The translations under genes were made by a program, and so were the position numbers. A DNA stretch of 64,000 bases, from assembly GCF_015160875.1 (NCBI RefSeq), contig NZ_CP063374.1, forward strand, positions 3,658,001 through 3,722,000, read 5' to 3'. This document shows, piece by piece, positions 17,918 to 26,696 of the stretch. The notes under the pieces were generated by a model. That model was given only the letters and a program-made list of their open reading frames with translations, ran no database searches and was not told where the DNA came from. Within the stretch, counting starts at the first letter, position 1. Each line of letters starts with the position of its first letter. The stretch is from Streptomyces chromofuscus. Lineage in GTDB: Bacteria; Actinomycetota; Actinomycetes; Streptomycetales; Streptomycetaceae.

Positions 17918-19029
17918 CGCCGCAGCCGCGTCCCCAGGGCCGCCGACGTCAGCGCCGCCAGGGCCAGCAGCGGGTAGGGCGAGGCCAGGGGCTGCTGCCA
18001 CCAGGGCAGCCGGAGGTCCAGATCGCCCTGGTGCGGCACGAGCCACATGGTGCGCGCCGTGCACAGAAACGTCACGGCGAGCGCCGTGACGGTGCGGCCG
18101 TCCACCAACAGCACGGCGATGAGGGGCACGCACCAGACCCAGTGGTGGGACCAGCTGATCGGCGAGACCAGCAGCGCGGTGACGGCCGTCAGGAGCAGGG
18201 CGTGGCGGTCGTCCGGCACGCGGTGGACCAGCCACAGCGCGGCGGCCGCGACCAGGACGGCGGGCGCCGCCCAGGCGGCACCCGGCACGGGGTCGCCCAG
18301 GGTGCGGGCGATCAGGCCCTGCAGGGACTGGTTGTCGATGATCCAGGGCTTGCCCACCCGGTCGGTCTCGTACAGGCGGCGCAGCCAGAAGTCCGCGCTG
18401 GCGGCGGGCAGGGCCAGCGCACCGAGGACGACGGTCGCCCCGAAGGCGGCCGTCGCGGTGCCGGCCTCCCGGCGGCGGCCGCGCAGCAGCAGGTACACGA
18501 CGAAGACGGCCGGCGTGAGCTTGATCCCGGCGGCGATGCCCACGGCCACGCCCTTGCCCGGGGCGCCGGGCGGGCGGGTGAGGTCCCACAGGACGAGGCA
18601 CGCGAGGGCGAGGTTGATCTGACCGTAGAGGAAGGTCTGGAAGACCGGCTCCAGCCAGAGGGCGAGGGCGGTCGCCGCGCACAGGGCCGGAAGACGCAGG
18701 GGGCGGCCGGCGAGTCGGGCGGAGAGGTGGACCAGGCAGGCGGTGAGCAGGGCGTTGGCCGCGAGGAAGCCGGCCTTGAGGGCCGCCACGGGGAGCCAGG
18801 CTGCGGGGGTGAACAGGAGCGCGGCGAAGGGGGGATAGGTGGCGGGCAGGCGCCAGCGGGTGACGGTGAAGCCGTAGAGGTCATGGCCGTTCAGGACGGC
18901 CGCGCCCTCCGCCCGGTACACCAGGGCGTCGGCCATCGGCGGGCGTTGGACGACGCACAGGGCGGCGAGGGCCGCGACGGAGACGGCGAGGAGTGTCGCG
19001 GCAGCCGCCGAGCGTGGTCGTCTCGTCAC
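17794..19029 (-). CDS. GT87 (DUF2029) polyprenyl-phosphate-mannose-dependent mannosyltransferase
   Basis: An integral membrane glycosyltransferase of 411 residues with about ten helices. GT87-like features include the early periplasmic loop NGHDLYG, the aromatic YPPFAALLF, YGQINLALA, GIKLTPAVFVVYLL and SWSHHWVW. Family members transfer mannose from polyprenyl-phosphomannose to phosphatidylinositol mannosides or cell-envelope glycans on the outer face of the membrane. The frame continues about 45 codons past the last helix, antisense to the XPB 3' end, so the hydrophilic tail is probably unconserved and the true end may reflect a lost stop. GTG start at 19029, likely leaderless. Confidence 0.85.
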   Translation of the reverse strand: MTRRPRSAAAATLLAVSVAALAALCVVQRPPMADALVYRAEGAAVLNGHDLYGFTVTRWRLPATYPPFAALLFTPAAWLPVAALKAGFLAANALLTACLVHLSARLAGRPLRLPALCAATALALWLEPVFQTFLYGQINLALACLVLWDLTRPPGAPGKGVAVGIAAGIKLTPAVFVVYLLLRGRRREAGTATAAFGATVVLGALALPAASADFWLRRLYETDRVGKPWIIDNQSLQGLIARTLGDPVPGAAWAAPAVLVAAAALWLVHRVPDDRHALLLTAVTALLVSPISWSHHWVWCVPLIAVLLVDGRTVTALAVTFLCTARTMWLVPHQGDLDLRLPWWQQPLASPYPLLALAALTSAALGTRLRRQLPASSSSASMIRYAYPCSARNRWRWAAKSWSSVSRATTE

Positions 19030-19046
19030 GCAGTGACACTAGACGC

Positions 19047-19232
19047 TCACTTGCGGCGGACGCCCGCCTCCTCGCCGTACTCACCGAGGATGATCACGTC
19101 GAACGCGGCGCCCGCGAACACCCGCACGGCGCGCAGTGCTTCGCCGAGGCGATGACGGTGGCTGCCGGTGAGGGCGGTGGCGCCGGACGGGCGGGGCGGG
19201 GCGGGGGCCGGGTGGAAGGTCGCTGCACTCAT
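19047..19232 (-). CDS. Conserved small protein (61 aa)
   Basis: A 61-residue protein starting at the ATG at 19232. The first 25 residues are proline-rich and variable; the rest, LGEALRAVRVFAGAAFDVII followed by LGEYGEEAGVRRK, is an ordered block resembling a short protein conserved across Streptomyces, which supports it as a real gene. One weakly hydrophobic helix could associate with the membrane. It lies between the GT87 gene and the HelD gene, facing the latter. Function unknown. Confidence 0.6.
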   Translation of the reverse strand: MSAATFHPAPAPPRPSGATALTGSHRHRLGEALRAVRVFAGAAFDVIILGEYGEEAGVRRK

Positions 19233-19373
19233 GGGTCCATGGTGGGTTTCGCACCGTATGGACGGCATCGGTCTCGGGACCGAACCCGTGCCGTCTCCGG
19301 GTAGCCCTCCGGAGGGAGCCGTGGCCCTGCGGAAGGAGGGGCCCGTCCCCCAGGGGTGCCGGGTGGGAAATGC

Positions 19374-19404
19374 GTTGGTGCGTTCCGGGCCGCTCACCTA
19401 GAAT
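19374..19404 (+). promoter_or_regulatory. Probable housekeeping promoter of the HelD-type gene
   Basis: TTGGTG at 19374 and TAGAAT at 19399-19404 are separated by about 19 bp, about 95 bp upstream of the start codon. I looked for a rifamycin-associated element as in helR promoters and did not see one. Confidence 0.45.
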
Positions 19405-19499
19405 CTCCGCTCTTGCCCGCCTCCCCCGGGGAGTGCCGCCGCCCGGACGGAAACCGGGGGCATCCCTCACCACACCCGTAGCTCTCCGGAGGCACCGCC

Positions 19500-21545
19500 G
19501 TGTCCACGCCCGCCGACGATCCGCTCGCCCGTGAGCGCTCCCACCTCGCCGCGTCCCGTGCCGCGCTGCGGGCCATGCGGGAGGACGTCGAGTCGCTCGA
19601 CATCAGCGACGTCACCGCCAACTGGGTCAACGCCCAGATCCTGGAACGCCAGATCGGCGAGCGCATCAAGGCCCTCGCCGACCTCAGCGACACACCGCTG
19701 TTCTTCGGCCGGCTGGACTACCTGCACGCTCCCGGCGCCGAGCGGGCCGAGGGGGCGGAGGGCGAGAACTTCTACATCGGGCGCCGGCACGTGCACGACG
19801 CGGACGGCGACCCGATGGTCATCGACTGGCGCGCGCCGGTCTCGCAGCCGTTCTACCGGGCGTCCAAGAAGGACCCGATGGACATCGGGCTGCGCCGCCG
19901 CTTCGGTTACGTCGGCGGCGAGTTGACGGCGTACGAGGACGAGCACCTGTCCGACCCGGCGGAGGCGGCGCGGACCAGCAGGCTGCTCCAGCAGGAGATC
20001 GAGCGCCCGCGTGTCGGCCCGATGCGCGACATCGTCGCCACGATCCAGCCGGAGCAGGACGAGATCGTCCGCAGCGGGCTGGGCGGCACGGTGTGCGTGC
20101 AGGGCGGTCCCGGCACCGGCAAGACGGCGGTGGGCCTGCATCGCGTGGCCTACCTCCTCTACGCCCATCGCGACCGGCTGGCCCGCACGGGCACCCTGGT
20201 GATCGGCCCGAACCGCTCCTTCCTGCACTACATCGAGCAGGTGCTCCCGGCACTGGGCGAGTTGACGGTCCGGCAGGCGACGGTCGACGACCTGGTGGCG
20301 CACGTGGAGGTGCGGGGCGCGGACGACGCGGCGGCGGCACTCGTCAAGGGGGACGCGCGGATGGCGGAGGTGCTCCGCCGGGCGCTGTACGCCCACGTGA
20401 CCCCGCCGACGGAGCCGGTCGTCGTGGTGCGCGGGTCGCGCCGGTGGCGGGTGCCGGCGTACGAGGTCGAGGAGATCGTGCGGGAGTTGCTGGACCGGGG
20501 CATCCGGTACGGCGCCGCCCGCGAGGCCCTGCCGCAGCGGATCGCGCACGCCGTGCTGGTGCAGATGGAGCGCTCGGGCGAGGCGCCGGACGACCGGGTG
20601 CAGGACGCGGTGGCCCGCAACGGCGCCGTGAAGGCGGCCGTCAAGGCGATCTGGCCGGTCGTCGACCCGGCGAAGCTGGTGCTGCGGCTGCTGACCGACG
20701 CGGACTTCCTCGCCGGGCACGCGGAGGGCGTGCTGAGCGAGGACGAGCAGAAGACGATCCTCTGGGCGAAGGCGGTGCGGTCGGTGAAGTCGGCCAGGTG
20801 GTCGGCGGCGGACGCGGTGCTGATCGACGAGGCGCGGGACCTGGTCGACCGCACGCCGTCCCTCGGCCATGTCGTCCTCGACGAGGCGCAGGACCTGTCC
20901 CCGATGCAGTACCGGGCGGTCGGCCGCCGCTGCACCACCGGCTCCGCGACGGTGCTGGGGGACCTGGCGCAGGGCACCACGCCGTGGGCGACGCGCGGTT
21001 GGCGGGAGGCGCTCGCGCACCTGGGCAAGGACGACGCGGTGATCGAGGAACTGACGGCGGGTTTCCGCGTCCCGACCGACGTCATCACCTACGCCTCCCG
21101 CCTGCTGCCGCACATCGCGCCGGGCCTGGCGCCGGTGGCGTCGGTGCGGGAGAACCCCGGCTCGTTCGAGGTGCGGCGGGTGTCGGGCGACGCGGACGTG
21201 GTGGCGGCCTGCGCGGAAGCGCTCACCCACGAGGGCTCGATCGGCCTGATCGCGGCGGACGCCCGGATCCCGGCCCTGGCGGAGGCGCTCGGGTCGGCGG
21301 GGATCGGCCATCTGGCCCCCGGTGAGGAGACCTCGCACGAGACGCGGCTGACGCTGGTCCCGGCCTCCCTGGCCAAGGGTCTGGAGTACGACTACGTGGT
21401 CCTGGACGAGCCCCGGGCGATCGTCGACGCCGAGCCGGACGAACGCACGGGCCTGCGCCGCCTGTACGTGGCACTGACCCGGGCCGTGTCCGGCCTCACG
21501 GTCACGCACGGGGCGCCGCTGCCGGAGCAGTTGAACGGGGCCTGA
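19500..21545 (+). CDS. HelD-type UvrD/Rep helicase (RNA polymerase recycling factor)
   Basis: A 681-residue superfamily-1 protein of the actinobacterial HelD class. The N-terminal coiled arm (EDVESLDISDVTANWVNAQI) is followed by MVIDWRAPVSQPFYRA, then Walker A GGPGTGKTAVGLHR near residue 201, the Walker B/DEAQD box near 460, a GDLAQGTTPWA motif and the C-terminal VALTRAVSGLTV. Known HelD proteins bind RNA polymerase, insert arms into the primary channel and active site, and release stalled complexes; some protect against rifamycins. The GTG at 19500 has GGAGG 7 nt upstream. Whether this copy confers resistance cannot be told from sequence. Confidence 0.9.
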   Translation: MSTPADDPLARERSHLAASRAALRAMREDVESLDISDVTANWVNAQILERQIGERIKALADLSDTPLFFGRLDYLHAPGAERAEGAEGENFYIGRRHVHDADGDPMVIDWRAPVSQPFYRASKKDPMDIGLRRRFGYVGGELTAYEDEHLSDPAEAARTSRLLQQEIERPRVGPMRDIVATIQPEQDEIVRSGLGGTVCVQGGPGTGKTAVGLHRVAYLLYAHRDRLARTGTLVIGPNRSFLHYIEQVLPALGELTVRQATVDDLVAHVEVRGADDAAAALVKGDARMAEVLRRALYAHVTPPTEPVVVVRGSRRWRVPAYEVEEIVRELLDRGIRYGAAREALPQRIAHAVLVQMERSGEAPDDRVQDAVARNGAVKAAVKAIWPVVDPAKLVLRLLTDADFLAGHAEGVLSEDEQKTILWAKAVRSVKSARWSAADAVLIDEARDLVDRTPSLGHVVLDEAQDLSPMQYRAVGRRCTTGSATVLGDLAQGTTPWATRGWREALAHLGKDDAVIEELTAGFRVPTDVITYASRLLPHIAPGLAPVASVRENPGSFEVRRVSGDADVVAACAEALTHEGSIGLIAADARIPALAEALGSAGIGHLAPGEETSHETRLTLVPASLAKGLEYDYVVLDEPRAIVDAEPDERTGLRRLYVALTRAVSGLTVTHGAPLPEQLNGA

Positions 21546-21667
21546 GCCGTCCGACGGGGCCGGCCGTCACCACGCGGGCACGCGCGCGGGCCGGCCCGGC
21601 CGCGTAGGGCGATGACCGAACGCGGTGACGCCGGGCGCGCCCGCCGGGCCGGTCGCGCCCGGTCCGC

Positions 21668-22399
21668 TCAGACGCCGTCCAGGACCGCGCCCGCGGCGGA
21701 CCCCAGCACGTCGCCGTCCAGCACACTGCGCCACTGCGCGACCGCCGCGAGGGACACCGGGCCGTGCCAGCCCTCCGGCCGGGCCGCCCCGCCGATGTGG
21801 AACGCGTCCACCCCGGCGGCCACCAGCCGCGGCACATGTTCCAGCCGCAGCCCGCCGCCCACCAGGACCTGCTGCTCGTACCCCGGCTCGCCCCGTCGTT
21901 CCGCCTCGGCGAGCAGCACGGGCAGCCCGTCGTCCACCCCGCCGGCCGCGCCGGCCGTCAGGTAGGTGTCCAGCCCGGGCAGGCCGTCCAGCGTCTTGCG
22001 CAGCGCGTCCCGGTCCGCCGCCCGGTCGATCGCCCGGTGAAACGTCCACCGGCAGCCGTCCAGCACGCCGACCACCCGCTCCACGGCGTCGAGGTCCACC
22101 CCGCCGTCGGAGTCGAGGAACCCGAGCACGAACTCCTCGGCACCGGCGTCCCGCATCCGCCCCGCCACCTCCACGAGCCGCCCCACGTCCCCCGCCGCGA
22201 ACCCGTCCGCCAGTCGCAGCATCACGCGCAGCGGGATGTCGACGGCGGCCCGGATCGCGCCGAAGGTCCCGGCGGACGGCGTCAGCCCGTCCGCCGCCAT
22301 GTCGGTGACCAGTTCGAGGCGATCCGCGCCTCCGGCCTGGGCGGCGACCGCGTCCTCGGCGTCGAGGGCGATCACCTCCAGGACTGCACGCGTGCTCAT
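21668..22399 (-). CDS. cutC: CutC family copper homeostasis protein
   Basis: A 243-residue TIM-barrel protein. The N-terminus LEVIALDAEDAVAAQAGGAD and RLELVTDMAADGLTPS match the CutC signature, and LMLRL-type strand, FHRAID and GGGLRLEHVP further along agree with the family. CutC is linked to copper tolerance in E. coli, though its biochemical activity remains uncertain. Start at the ATG at 22399 behind AAAGGGG; the longer frame to 22420 adds unconserved residues. Convergent with the HelD gene, about 120 bp apart; no copper regulator is nearby. Confidence 0.9.
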   Translation of the reverse strand: MSTRAVLEVIALDAEDAVAAQAGGADRLELVTDMAADGLTPSAGTFGAIRAAVDIPLRVMLRLADGFAAGDVGRLVEVAGRMRDAGAEEFVLGFLDSDGGVDLDAVERVVGVLDGCRWTFHRAIDRAADRDALRKTLDGLPGLDTYLTAGAAGGVDDGLPVLLAEAERRGEPGYEQQVLVGGGLRLEHVPRLVAAGVDAFHIGGAARPEGWHGPVSLAAVAQWRSVLDGDVLGSAAGAVLDGV

Positions 22400-22570
22400 G
22401 GCACCCCTTTCCGTGGGCATTCCCTGCAGCGGCTACAGGTCTAGTCCAATATCAGGGTACGCCGGGAGGGATCGCGCCCGCGAGACGGCGTCGGGCCGGG
22501 AGAACGGGGGCCGGTGCCGACGTGCGCGGCACCGGAGCCGGCGTCGGCCCCCCCTTCCGCGCTGTGCCGC

Positions 22571-23248
22571 TCACCCGAAGAGGTTCAGTTCCCCCACCTG
22601 CACCCCGGCCAGCTCGAACCCCGCCGCGTCCACCGACCGGCCCGAGTACAGGCGTACCAGCGTCGACGCGTCGCCGATGTAGCGTCCCGGCGTCCGCTCC
22701 CCGTTCCCGTCCCCGAGCCTCAGCGGCTCGTCCACGTCGTCGAGGTCGGCGTGCAGCGGCACGTGCCCCCGCTCCCGCGTGATCCGCACGAGCAGGTCGA
22801 GGGCGTACGGCAGCCCTTCCCCGGCGTACGCCCCCGGCGCGCCCAGCGCCTCGCGCACGTCCCCCGCGTGCACCCACTCCCCCAGCGCCAGCCCGTCCAG
22901 CGCGCCGCCCGCCTCGGCGATCACCGGCCCCGCCTCGGTCATCCCGCGCTCCAGCTCGTCGAGGACCCGCGCGTTCGTCCAGTCGGCGCGCTCGGCGATG
23001 TCCCGGTCGTTCACCCGGGGCGAGAACACGCCCTCCTCGAACCGGCCCTCCACCGTCCGCGTCAGCGTCGACGCGCAGTGCGCCAGCACGTCCCGCACCG
23101 TCCACCCCGGACACGCGTGCGTCGGCGTCGCGAAGTCCTCGTCCGCCCGCCCCCGCAACCAGGGGATCAGCCGGTCCCGCTCCACCACCAGCAGCCGCCC
23201 CGGCAGCTCCGGGTCCCGTACCGCGCCGTTCACGTCACCAGAAGTCAT
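22571..23248 (-). CDS. Maleylpyruvate isomerase/DinB-family (MDMPI) protein
   Basis: A 225-residue protein of the mycothiol-dependent maleylpyruvate isomerase family. The N-terminal four-helix bundle holds LVVERDRLIPWL and HACPGWTVRDVLAHCAS; in MDMPI the metal ligands are His, Glu and His, and the second histidine pair is seen as LALGEWVHAGDVREA. The C-terminal part is a small alpha/beta domain ending LAGVQVGELNLFG. Members act on mycothiol-linked or related thiol substrates; the specific reaction is unknown. ATG start at 23248; only 29 bp separate it from the divergent HD-domain gene. Confidence 0.8.
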   Translation of the reverse strand: MTSGDVNGAVRDPELPGRLLVVERDRLIPWLRGRADEDFATPTHACPGWTVRDVLAHCASTLTRTVEGRFEEGVFSPRVNDRDIAERADWTNARVLDELERGMTEAGPVIAEAGGALDGLALGEWVHAGDVREALGAPGAYAGEGLPYALDLLVRITRERGHVPLHADLDDVDEPLRLGDGNGERTPGRYIGDASTLVRLYSGRSVDAAGFELAGVQVGELNLFG

Positions 23249-23277
23249 GCGTCCAACGTAGGTCCACAATTGACGAC

Positions 23278-23922
23278 ATGCCCGACCCCGACATCCTCCG
23301 CGCCCGCTTCGTCCGCACGCTGGAAGCCGCCCGAGGCCCCGGCGGCGGTCCCGACCCCACCCCGTACGCCGACCGGCTGATCGCCCGCTGGCAGGAGCCG
23401 CAGCGCCGTTACCACACGCTCACCCACCTCACCGCGGTCCTCGACCACATCGACGTGCTGGAGACGTACGCCGACGACCCCGACCTCGTCCGCCTGGCCG
23501 CCTGGTTCCACGACGCCGTCTATCTCCCCGACCGCTCCGAGAACGAGGAACGCTCGGCCCGGCTGGCCGAACGCGCGCTCGCCGAGGCCGGCGTGTCCGC
23601 CGCGCGGACCGCGGAGGTCGCCCGGCTGGTCCGGCTCACCGCGAGCCACGCCCCGGCCGACGACGACCGCAACGGCCAGGTCCTGTGCGACGCCGACCTG
23701 GCGATCCTCGCCTCGCCGCCGTCGGCGTACGCCGCCTACACGGCCGCCGTCCGCGAGGAGTACGGCTTCGTCCCGTCGGACGCCTTCCGCGCGGGCCGTT
23801 CCGCCGTCCTGCGCGAACTGCTCGCGCTGCCGCGCCTGTTCCGCACTCCGTACGGCACGGAGCACTGGGAGGCGACGGCCCGCTACAACGTCACGTCCGA
23901 GCTGGAAATCCTGTCGTCCTGA
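23278..23922 (+). CDS. HD-domain metal-dependent phosphohydrolase-like protein
   Basis: A 214-residue predicted metal-dependent hydrolase. The HD signature starts with RRYHTLTHL, continues with AAWFHDAVY (His-Asp pair) and ends with LCDADLAIL carrying the second aspartate. This architecture matches the small predicted HD phosphohydrolases found across bacteria, substrate unknown. Start at the ATG at 23278 right after a divergent promoter region shared with the MDMPI gene. Followed 28 bp later by the MDMPI-GNAT fusion gene on the same strand. Confidence 0.82.
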   Translation: MPDPDILRARFVRTLEAARGPGGGPDPTPYADRLIARWQEPQRRYHTLTHLTAVLDHIDVLETYADDPDLVRLAAWFHDAVYLPDRSENEERSARLAERALAEAGVSAARTAEVARLVRLTASHAPADDDRNGQVLCDADLAILASPPSAYAAYTAAVREEYGFVPSDAFRAGRSAVLRELLALPRLFRTPYGTEHWEATARYNVTSELEILSS

Positions 23923-23950
23923 GGGCATGCCGTCACCTAGCCTGCCCGGC

Positions 23951-25051
23951 ATGGCAGACATGGGTGGGGACCGGGTGCAGCAGGCCGTCGCGGGCGCCGT
24001 CGCGGTGCTGCGGACGGCGACGGACCGCGACTGGCGGGAGGTCGACGCGGGGCGGCTGACGTGGAGTTGCCGTGACACGGCCAAGCACACCGCGGACGCC
24101 CTGATGGCGTACGCGGGTCAGCTCGCCGGACGCGCGCGGGACGCGTACGTGCCGTTCGCGATCACGCTGGACGGCGACGGCGACGACGGTCTCGACCCGA
24201 CCGACAACGACGGCGTCCTGCACGTCCTGCAGACGACGGGCGCGTTGCTCACGGCGGTGATCCGCACCACGCCCCGCGAGGTGCGCGCCTTCCACCCGTA
24301 CCCGTTCCGCAGCGCCGGCCGTGACGGCTTCGCCGCCATGGGCGTCGCCGAAGTGCTGCTGCACACGCACGACATCGCCGAGGGCCTCGGCCTCGCCTAC
24401 GAACCACCGGCGGAGCTCTGCACGTTCGTCCTCGGTACGATCTTCCCGGACGTCCAGCCCGCCGCGGACCCCTGGCGCACCCTGCTGTGGGCCACCGGCC
24501 GCGGCGACCTGCCGGGCCGCGCCCCGGTCACCGACTGGCGCTGGAAGAACAACATCGTCCTGTCCGCCGGCCGTCTCACCCTGGAGGGCGTCACGCCCCT
24601 CGCGGCCGCCGACCTCGCCGCGGGCGGCGACGGCGGCTTCGAGTGGGTCGAGGGCGGCCCGTTCGAGGGCACCCGCGAGGCCGCGGGGATGACCGTGAAG
24701 GCGTACGAGGCGGGCGTGCACCGCCCGGAGTTCGGCCTCTTCGTGCTCGTGCGCCACGAGGACGGCCGCGCGATCGGCGGCATGGGCTTCCACGGCGTCC
24801 CCGACGAGGACGGCCGTGCCGAGATCGGCTACGACCTCACCGAAGCGGCCCGCGGCCGGGGTTACGCCACTCAGGCCCTGCGCGCGCTGGCGGACTGGGC
24901 GCTGGCCCGGGACGACGTACGGTCCCTGTTCGCGACGGTGGAACGGGACAACGCACCGTCGCGGCGGGTCCTGGAGCGGGCCGGCTTCGTACGCGTGAGC
25001 GAGAGGGAGGGCGAGGGCGACCAGTTCGCCTACGAGCTGCGGCAGTCCTGA
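23951..25051 (+). CDS. MDMPI/DinB-like domain fused to GNAT acetyltransferase
   Basis: A 366-residue two-domain protein. Residues 1 to about 210 form a DinB/MDMPI-type bundle (LTWSCRDTAKHTADALMAYA, LLHTHDIAEGLGL). Residues about 215-366 form a GNAT acetyltransferase of the RimJ type: the acetyl-CoA loop is RGRGYATQALRALADWAL and the end is VERDNAPSRRVLERAGFVRV. The fusion suggests a thiol- or metal-dependent step coupled to N-acetylation. Start chosen at the ATG at 23951, just after a TAGCCT -10 box, implying a leaderless message; the ATG at 23927 adds eight residues. Substrate unknown. Confidence 0.82.
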   Translation: MADMGGDRVQQAVAGAVAVLRTATDRDWREVDAGRLTWSCRDTAKHTADALMAYAGQLAGRARDAYVPFAITLDGDGDDGLDPTDNDGVLHVLQTTGALLTAVIRTTPREVRAFHPYPFRSAGRDGFAAMGVAEVLLHTHDIAEGLGLAYEPPAELCTFVLGTIFPDVQPAADPWRTLLWATGRGDLPGRAPVTDWRWKNNIVLSAGRLTLEGVTPLAAADLAAGGDGGFEWVEGGPFEGTREAAGMTVKAYEAGVHRPEFGLFVLVRHEDGRAIGGMGFHGVPDEDGRAEIGYDLTEAARGRGYATQALRALADWALARDDVRSLFATVERDNAPSRRVLERAGFVRVSEREGEGDQFAYELRQS

Positions 25052-25067
25052 GGGCCGCCCGTCCGGC

Positions 25068-25328
25068 CTATCGGCCCTTCGGCCTGCGCAGCCCCGCCCC
25101 CTGCAGCAGCCGCACGATGTCCCGGGTGCTGACCTCCACCGCGCCGGCGGCGACCGCGTCGGCGTAGCGGTGGGAGGGGATGTCGTAGTGGTCGCGCTCG
25201 AAGGCGCGCCGCGGGACGTCCAACTTCTCGGCGAACGAGTGGAGTTCGTCGTAGGACACGTCGCTGACGAGGTGGGACCACATGCGGCCGTGGCCGGGCC
25301 AGGTCGGCGGGTCGATGTAGATCGTCAC
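25068..25328 (-). CDS. DUF4031 domain protein
   Basis: An 86-residue protein, essentially all DUF4031: TIYIDPPTWPGHGRMWSHLV, then DELHSFAEKLDVPRRAFERD with HYDIPSHRY. Small conserved proteins of this family are widespread in bacteria and uncharacterised; the conserved His, Asp and Tyr residues suggest an enzyme or metal site. The GTG at 25328 overlaps the stop of the upstream gene in a GTGA arrangement, indicating translational coupling. Confidence 0.82.
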   Translation of the reverse strand: MTIYIDPPTWPGHGRMWSHLVSDVSYDELHSFAEKLDVPRRAFERDHYDIPSHRYADAVAAGAVEVSTRDIVRLLQGAGLRRPKGR

Positions 25329-25708
25329 GAGGCGGGGGCCCCGCCCGCGCACGATCCCAGGGAGCCGATCGCCGCGACCCTCACGCCGGCCTTGTGACAC
25401 ACCCAGTGCGGGGCGGGTCCGAGTTCCGGTTCGACGTCCAGGGCGTGCGGGTCGCCGGAGCCGCAGACGGGGCACAGGGGCCAGCGGCCGTAGCGGTCCA
25501 ACAGGGCGTCCTGGACGTCCTGGGCGACCAGTCCGGCGACGTACTCCGCGCCGTCCGGCCACTGTTCGACCCACCAGCGCCGCTGCGCGACGGACTCCTC
25601 GACCAACGAGACGACGTCCGCCTCGGCGACCTGGCCCGCGACGAGGTCGGCGAGCACCAGGGCGCGTGCCGCGTGCAACGCCTGCTCCATAGGGCTGATG
25701 GGGTCCAT
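25325..25708 (-). CDS. Hypothetical protein with a single zinc-knuckle-like motif
   Basis: A 127-residue soluble protein from the ATG at 25708. It is helical for the first 80 residues (EQALHAARALVLADLVAGQV, AEYVAGLVAQDVQDALLDRY), then has LCPVCGSGDPHAL and HWVCHKAG, a CxxC plus His/Cys set that could bind zinc. It is coupled by a 4-nt overlap to the DUF4031 gene and divergent from the RpiR regulator. No family name recognised. Confidence 0.7.
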   Translation of the reverse strand: MDPISPMEQALHAARALVLADLVAGQVAEADVVSLVEESVAQRRWWVEQWPDGAEYVAGLVAQDVQDALLDRYGRWPLCPVCGSGDPHALDVEPELGPAPHWVCHKAGVRVAAIGSLGSCAGGAPAS

Positions 25709-25727
25709 GCCCCTATTGTGCGCACTC

Positions 25728-25757
25728 TTGACCACAACACCGAGCCGAAAATATCTT
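25728..25757 (+). promoter_or_regulatory. Promoter of the RpiR regulator (leaderless)
   Basis: TTGACC at 25728-25733 and TATCTT at 25752-25757 are spaced 18 bp, a strong housekeeping-type promoter. Transcription should begin at or beside the GTG at 25764, so the message is predicted leaderless. GAAA-N5-TTTC overlaps the -10 box (25748-25760) and a GAAACTTTC palindrome follows in the first codons; both are possible RpiR operators. Confidence 0.6.
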
Positions 25758-25763
25758 TCAACT

Positions 25764-26696
25764 GTGATCCGTGACGTGAAGGAAACTTTCGGCACCGGTG
25801 CGGGCTCCCGTACGGCTCCGCCCGCGCCCGCCGCCCTCGCCGCCAAGGTGCGCACGCTCGCCCCGTCCATGACCCGCTCCATGCAGCGCGTCGCCGAGGC
25901 CGTGGCGAACGACCCGGCCGGCTGCGCGGCCCTCACGGTCACCGGCCTCGCCGAGCTCACCGGCACCAGCGAGGCGACCGTCGTGCGCACCGCCCGCCTG
26001 CTCGGCTACCCCGGCTACCGCGACCTGCGCCTCGCCCTCGCCGGCCTGGCCGCCCAGCAGCAGTCCGGACGCGCCCCCGCCATCACGACCGACATCGCGG
26101 TCGACGACCCGATCGCCGACGTCGTCGCCAAGCTGGCCTACGACGAACAGCAGACCCTCGCCGACACGGCGGCCGGACTCGACACCGCGCAGCTCGGCGC
26201 GGCGGTCGCCGCGCTCGCCGCCGCCCGGCGCACCGACGTGTACGGCTTCGGCGCCTCTGGTCTGGTCGCGCAGGACCTCACCCAGAAGCTGCTGCGCATA
26301 GGCCTGATAGCCCACGCGCACAGCGACCCCCACCTGGCCGTGACCAACGCCGTGCAGCTGCGGGCGGGGGACGTCGCCGTCGCGATCACGCACTCCGGGT
26401 CGACGGTCGACGTCGTCGAGCCGCTGCGGGTGGCCTTCGAACACGGGGCCACGACTGTGGCCGTCACCGGCCGCCCGGACGGGCCCGTCGCGCAGTACGC
26501 CGACCATGTGCTGACGACGTCCACGGCGCGGGAGAGCGAGCTGCGGCCCGCCGCGATGTCGTCGCGGACCAGTCAGTTGCTGGTGGTGGACTGCCTGTTC
26601 GTGGGCGTGGCGCAGCGGACGTACGAAACGGCGGCGCCCGCGCTGTCGGCGTCGTACGAGGCGCTGGCGCACCGGCATCGCGGTGGGCCGCGGTAG
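25764..26696 (+). CDS. MurR/RpiR-family transcriptional regulator
   Basis: A 310-residue regulator with an N-terminal HTH_6 domain (VTGLAELTGTSEATVVRTAR) and a C-terminal SIS sugar-phosphate-binding domain (VYGFGASGLVAQDL, VAITHSGSTVDVVEPLRVAF). SIS domains of this family sense phosphosugars; adjacency to murQ and a PTS gene suggests MurNAc-6-phosphate as effector. I chose the GTG at 25764 because it coincides with the predicted transcription start; GTG at 25776 is possible. Probably autoregulated and controlling murQ and the PTS gene 160 bp downstream. Function by context is inference. Confidence 0.85.
   Translation: MIRDVKETFGTGAGSRTAPPAPAALAAKVRTLAPSMTRSMQRVAEAVANDPAGCAALTVTGLAELTGTSEATVVRTARLLGYPGYRDLRLALAGLAAQQQSGRAPAITTDIAVDDPIADVVAKLAYDEQQTLADTAAGLDTAQLGAAVAALAAARRTDVYGFGASGLVAQDLTQKLLRIGLIAHAHSDPHLAVTNAVQLRAGDVAVAITHSGSTVDVVEPLRVAFEHGATTVAVTGRPDGPVAQYADHVLTTSTARESELRPAAMSSRTSQLLVVDCLFVGVAQRTYETAAPALSASYEALAHRHRGGPR

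Noticed and set aside
19300..19499. Rifamycin-associated element upstream of the HelD gene
   Set aside because: No matching inverted motif was found; only an ordinary promoter is visible.
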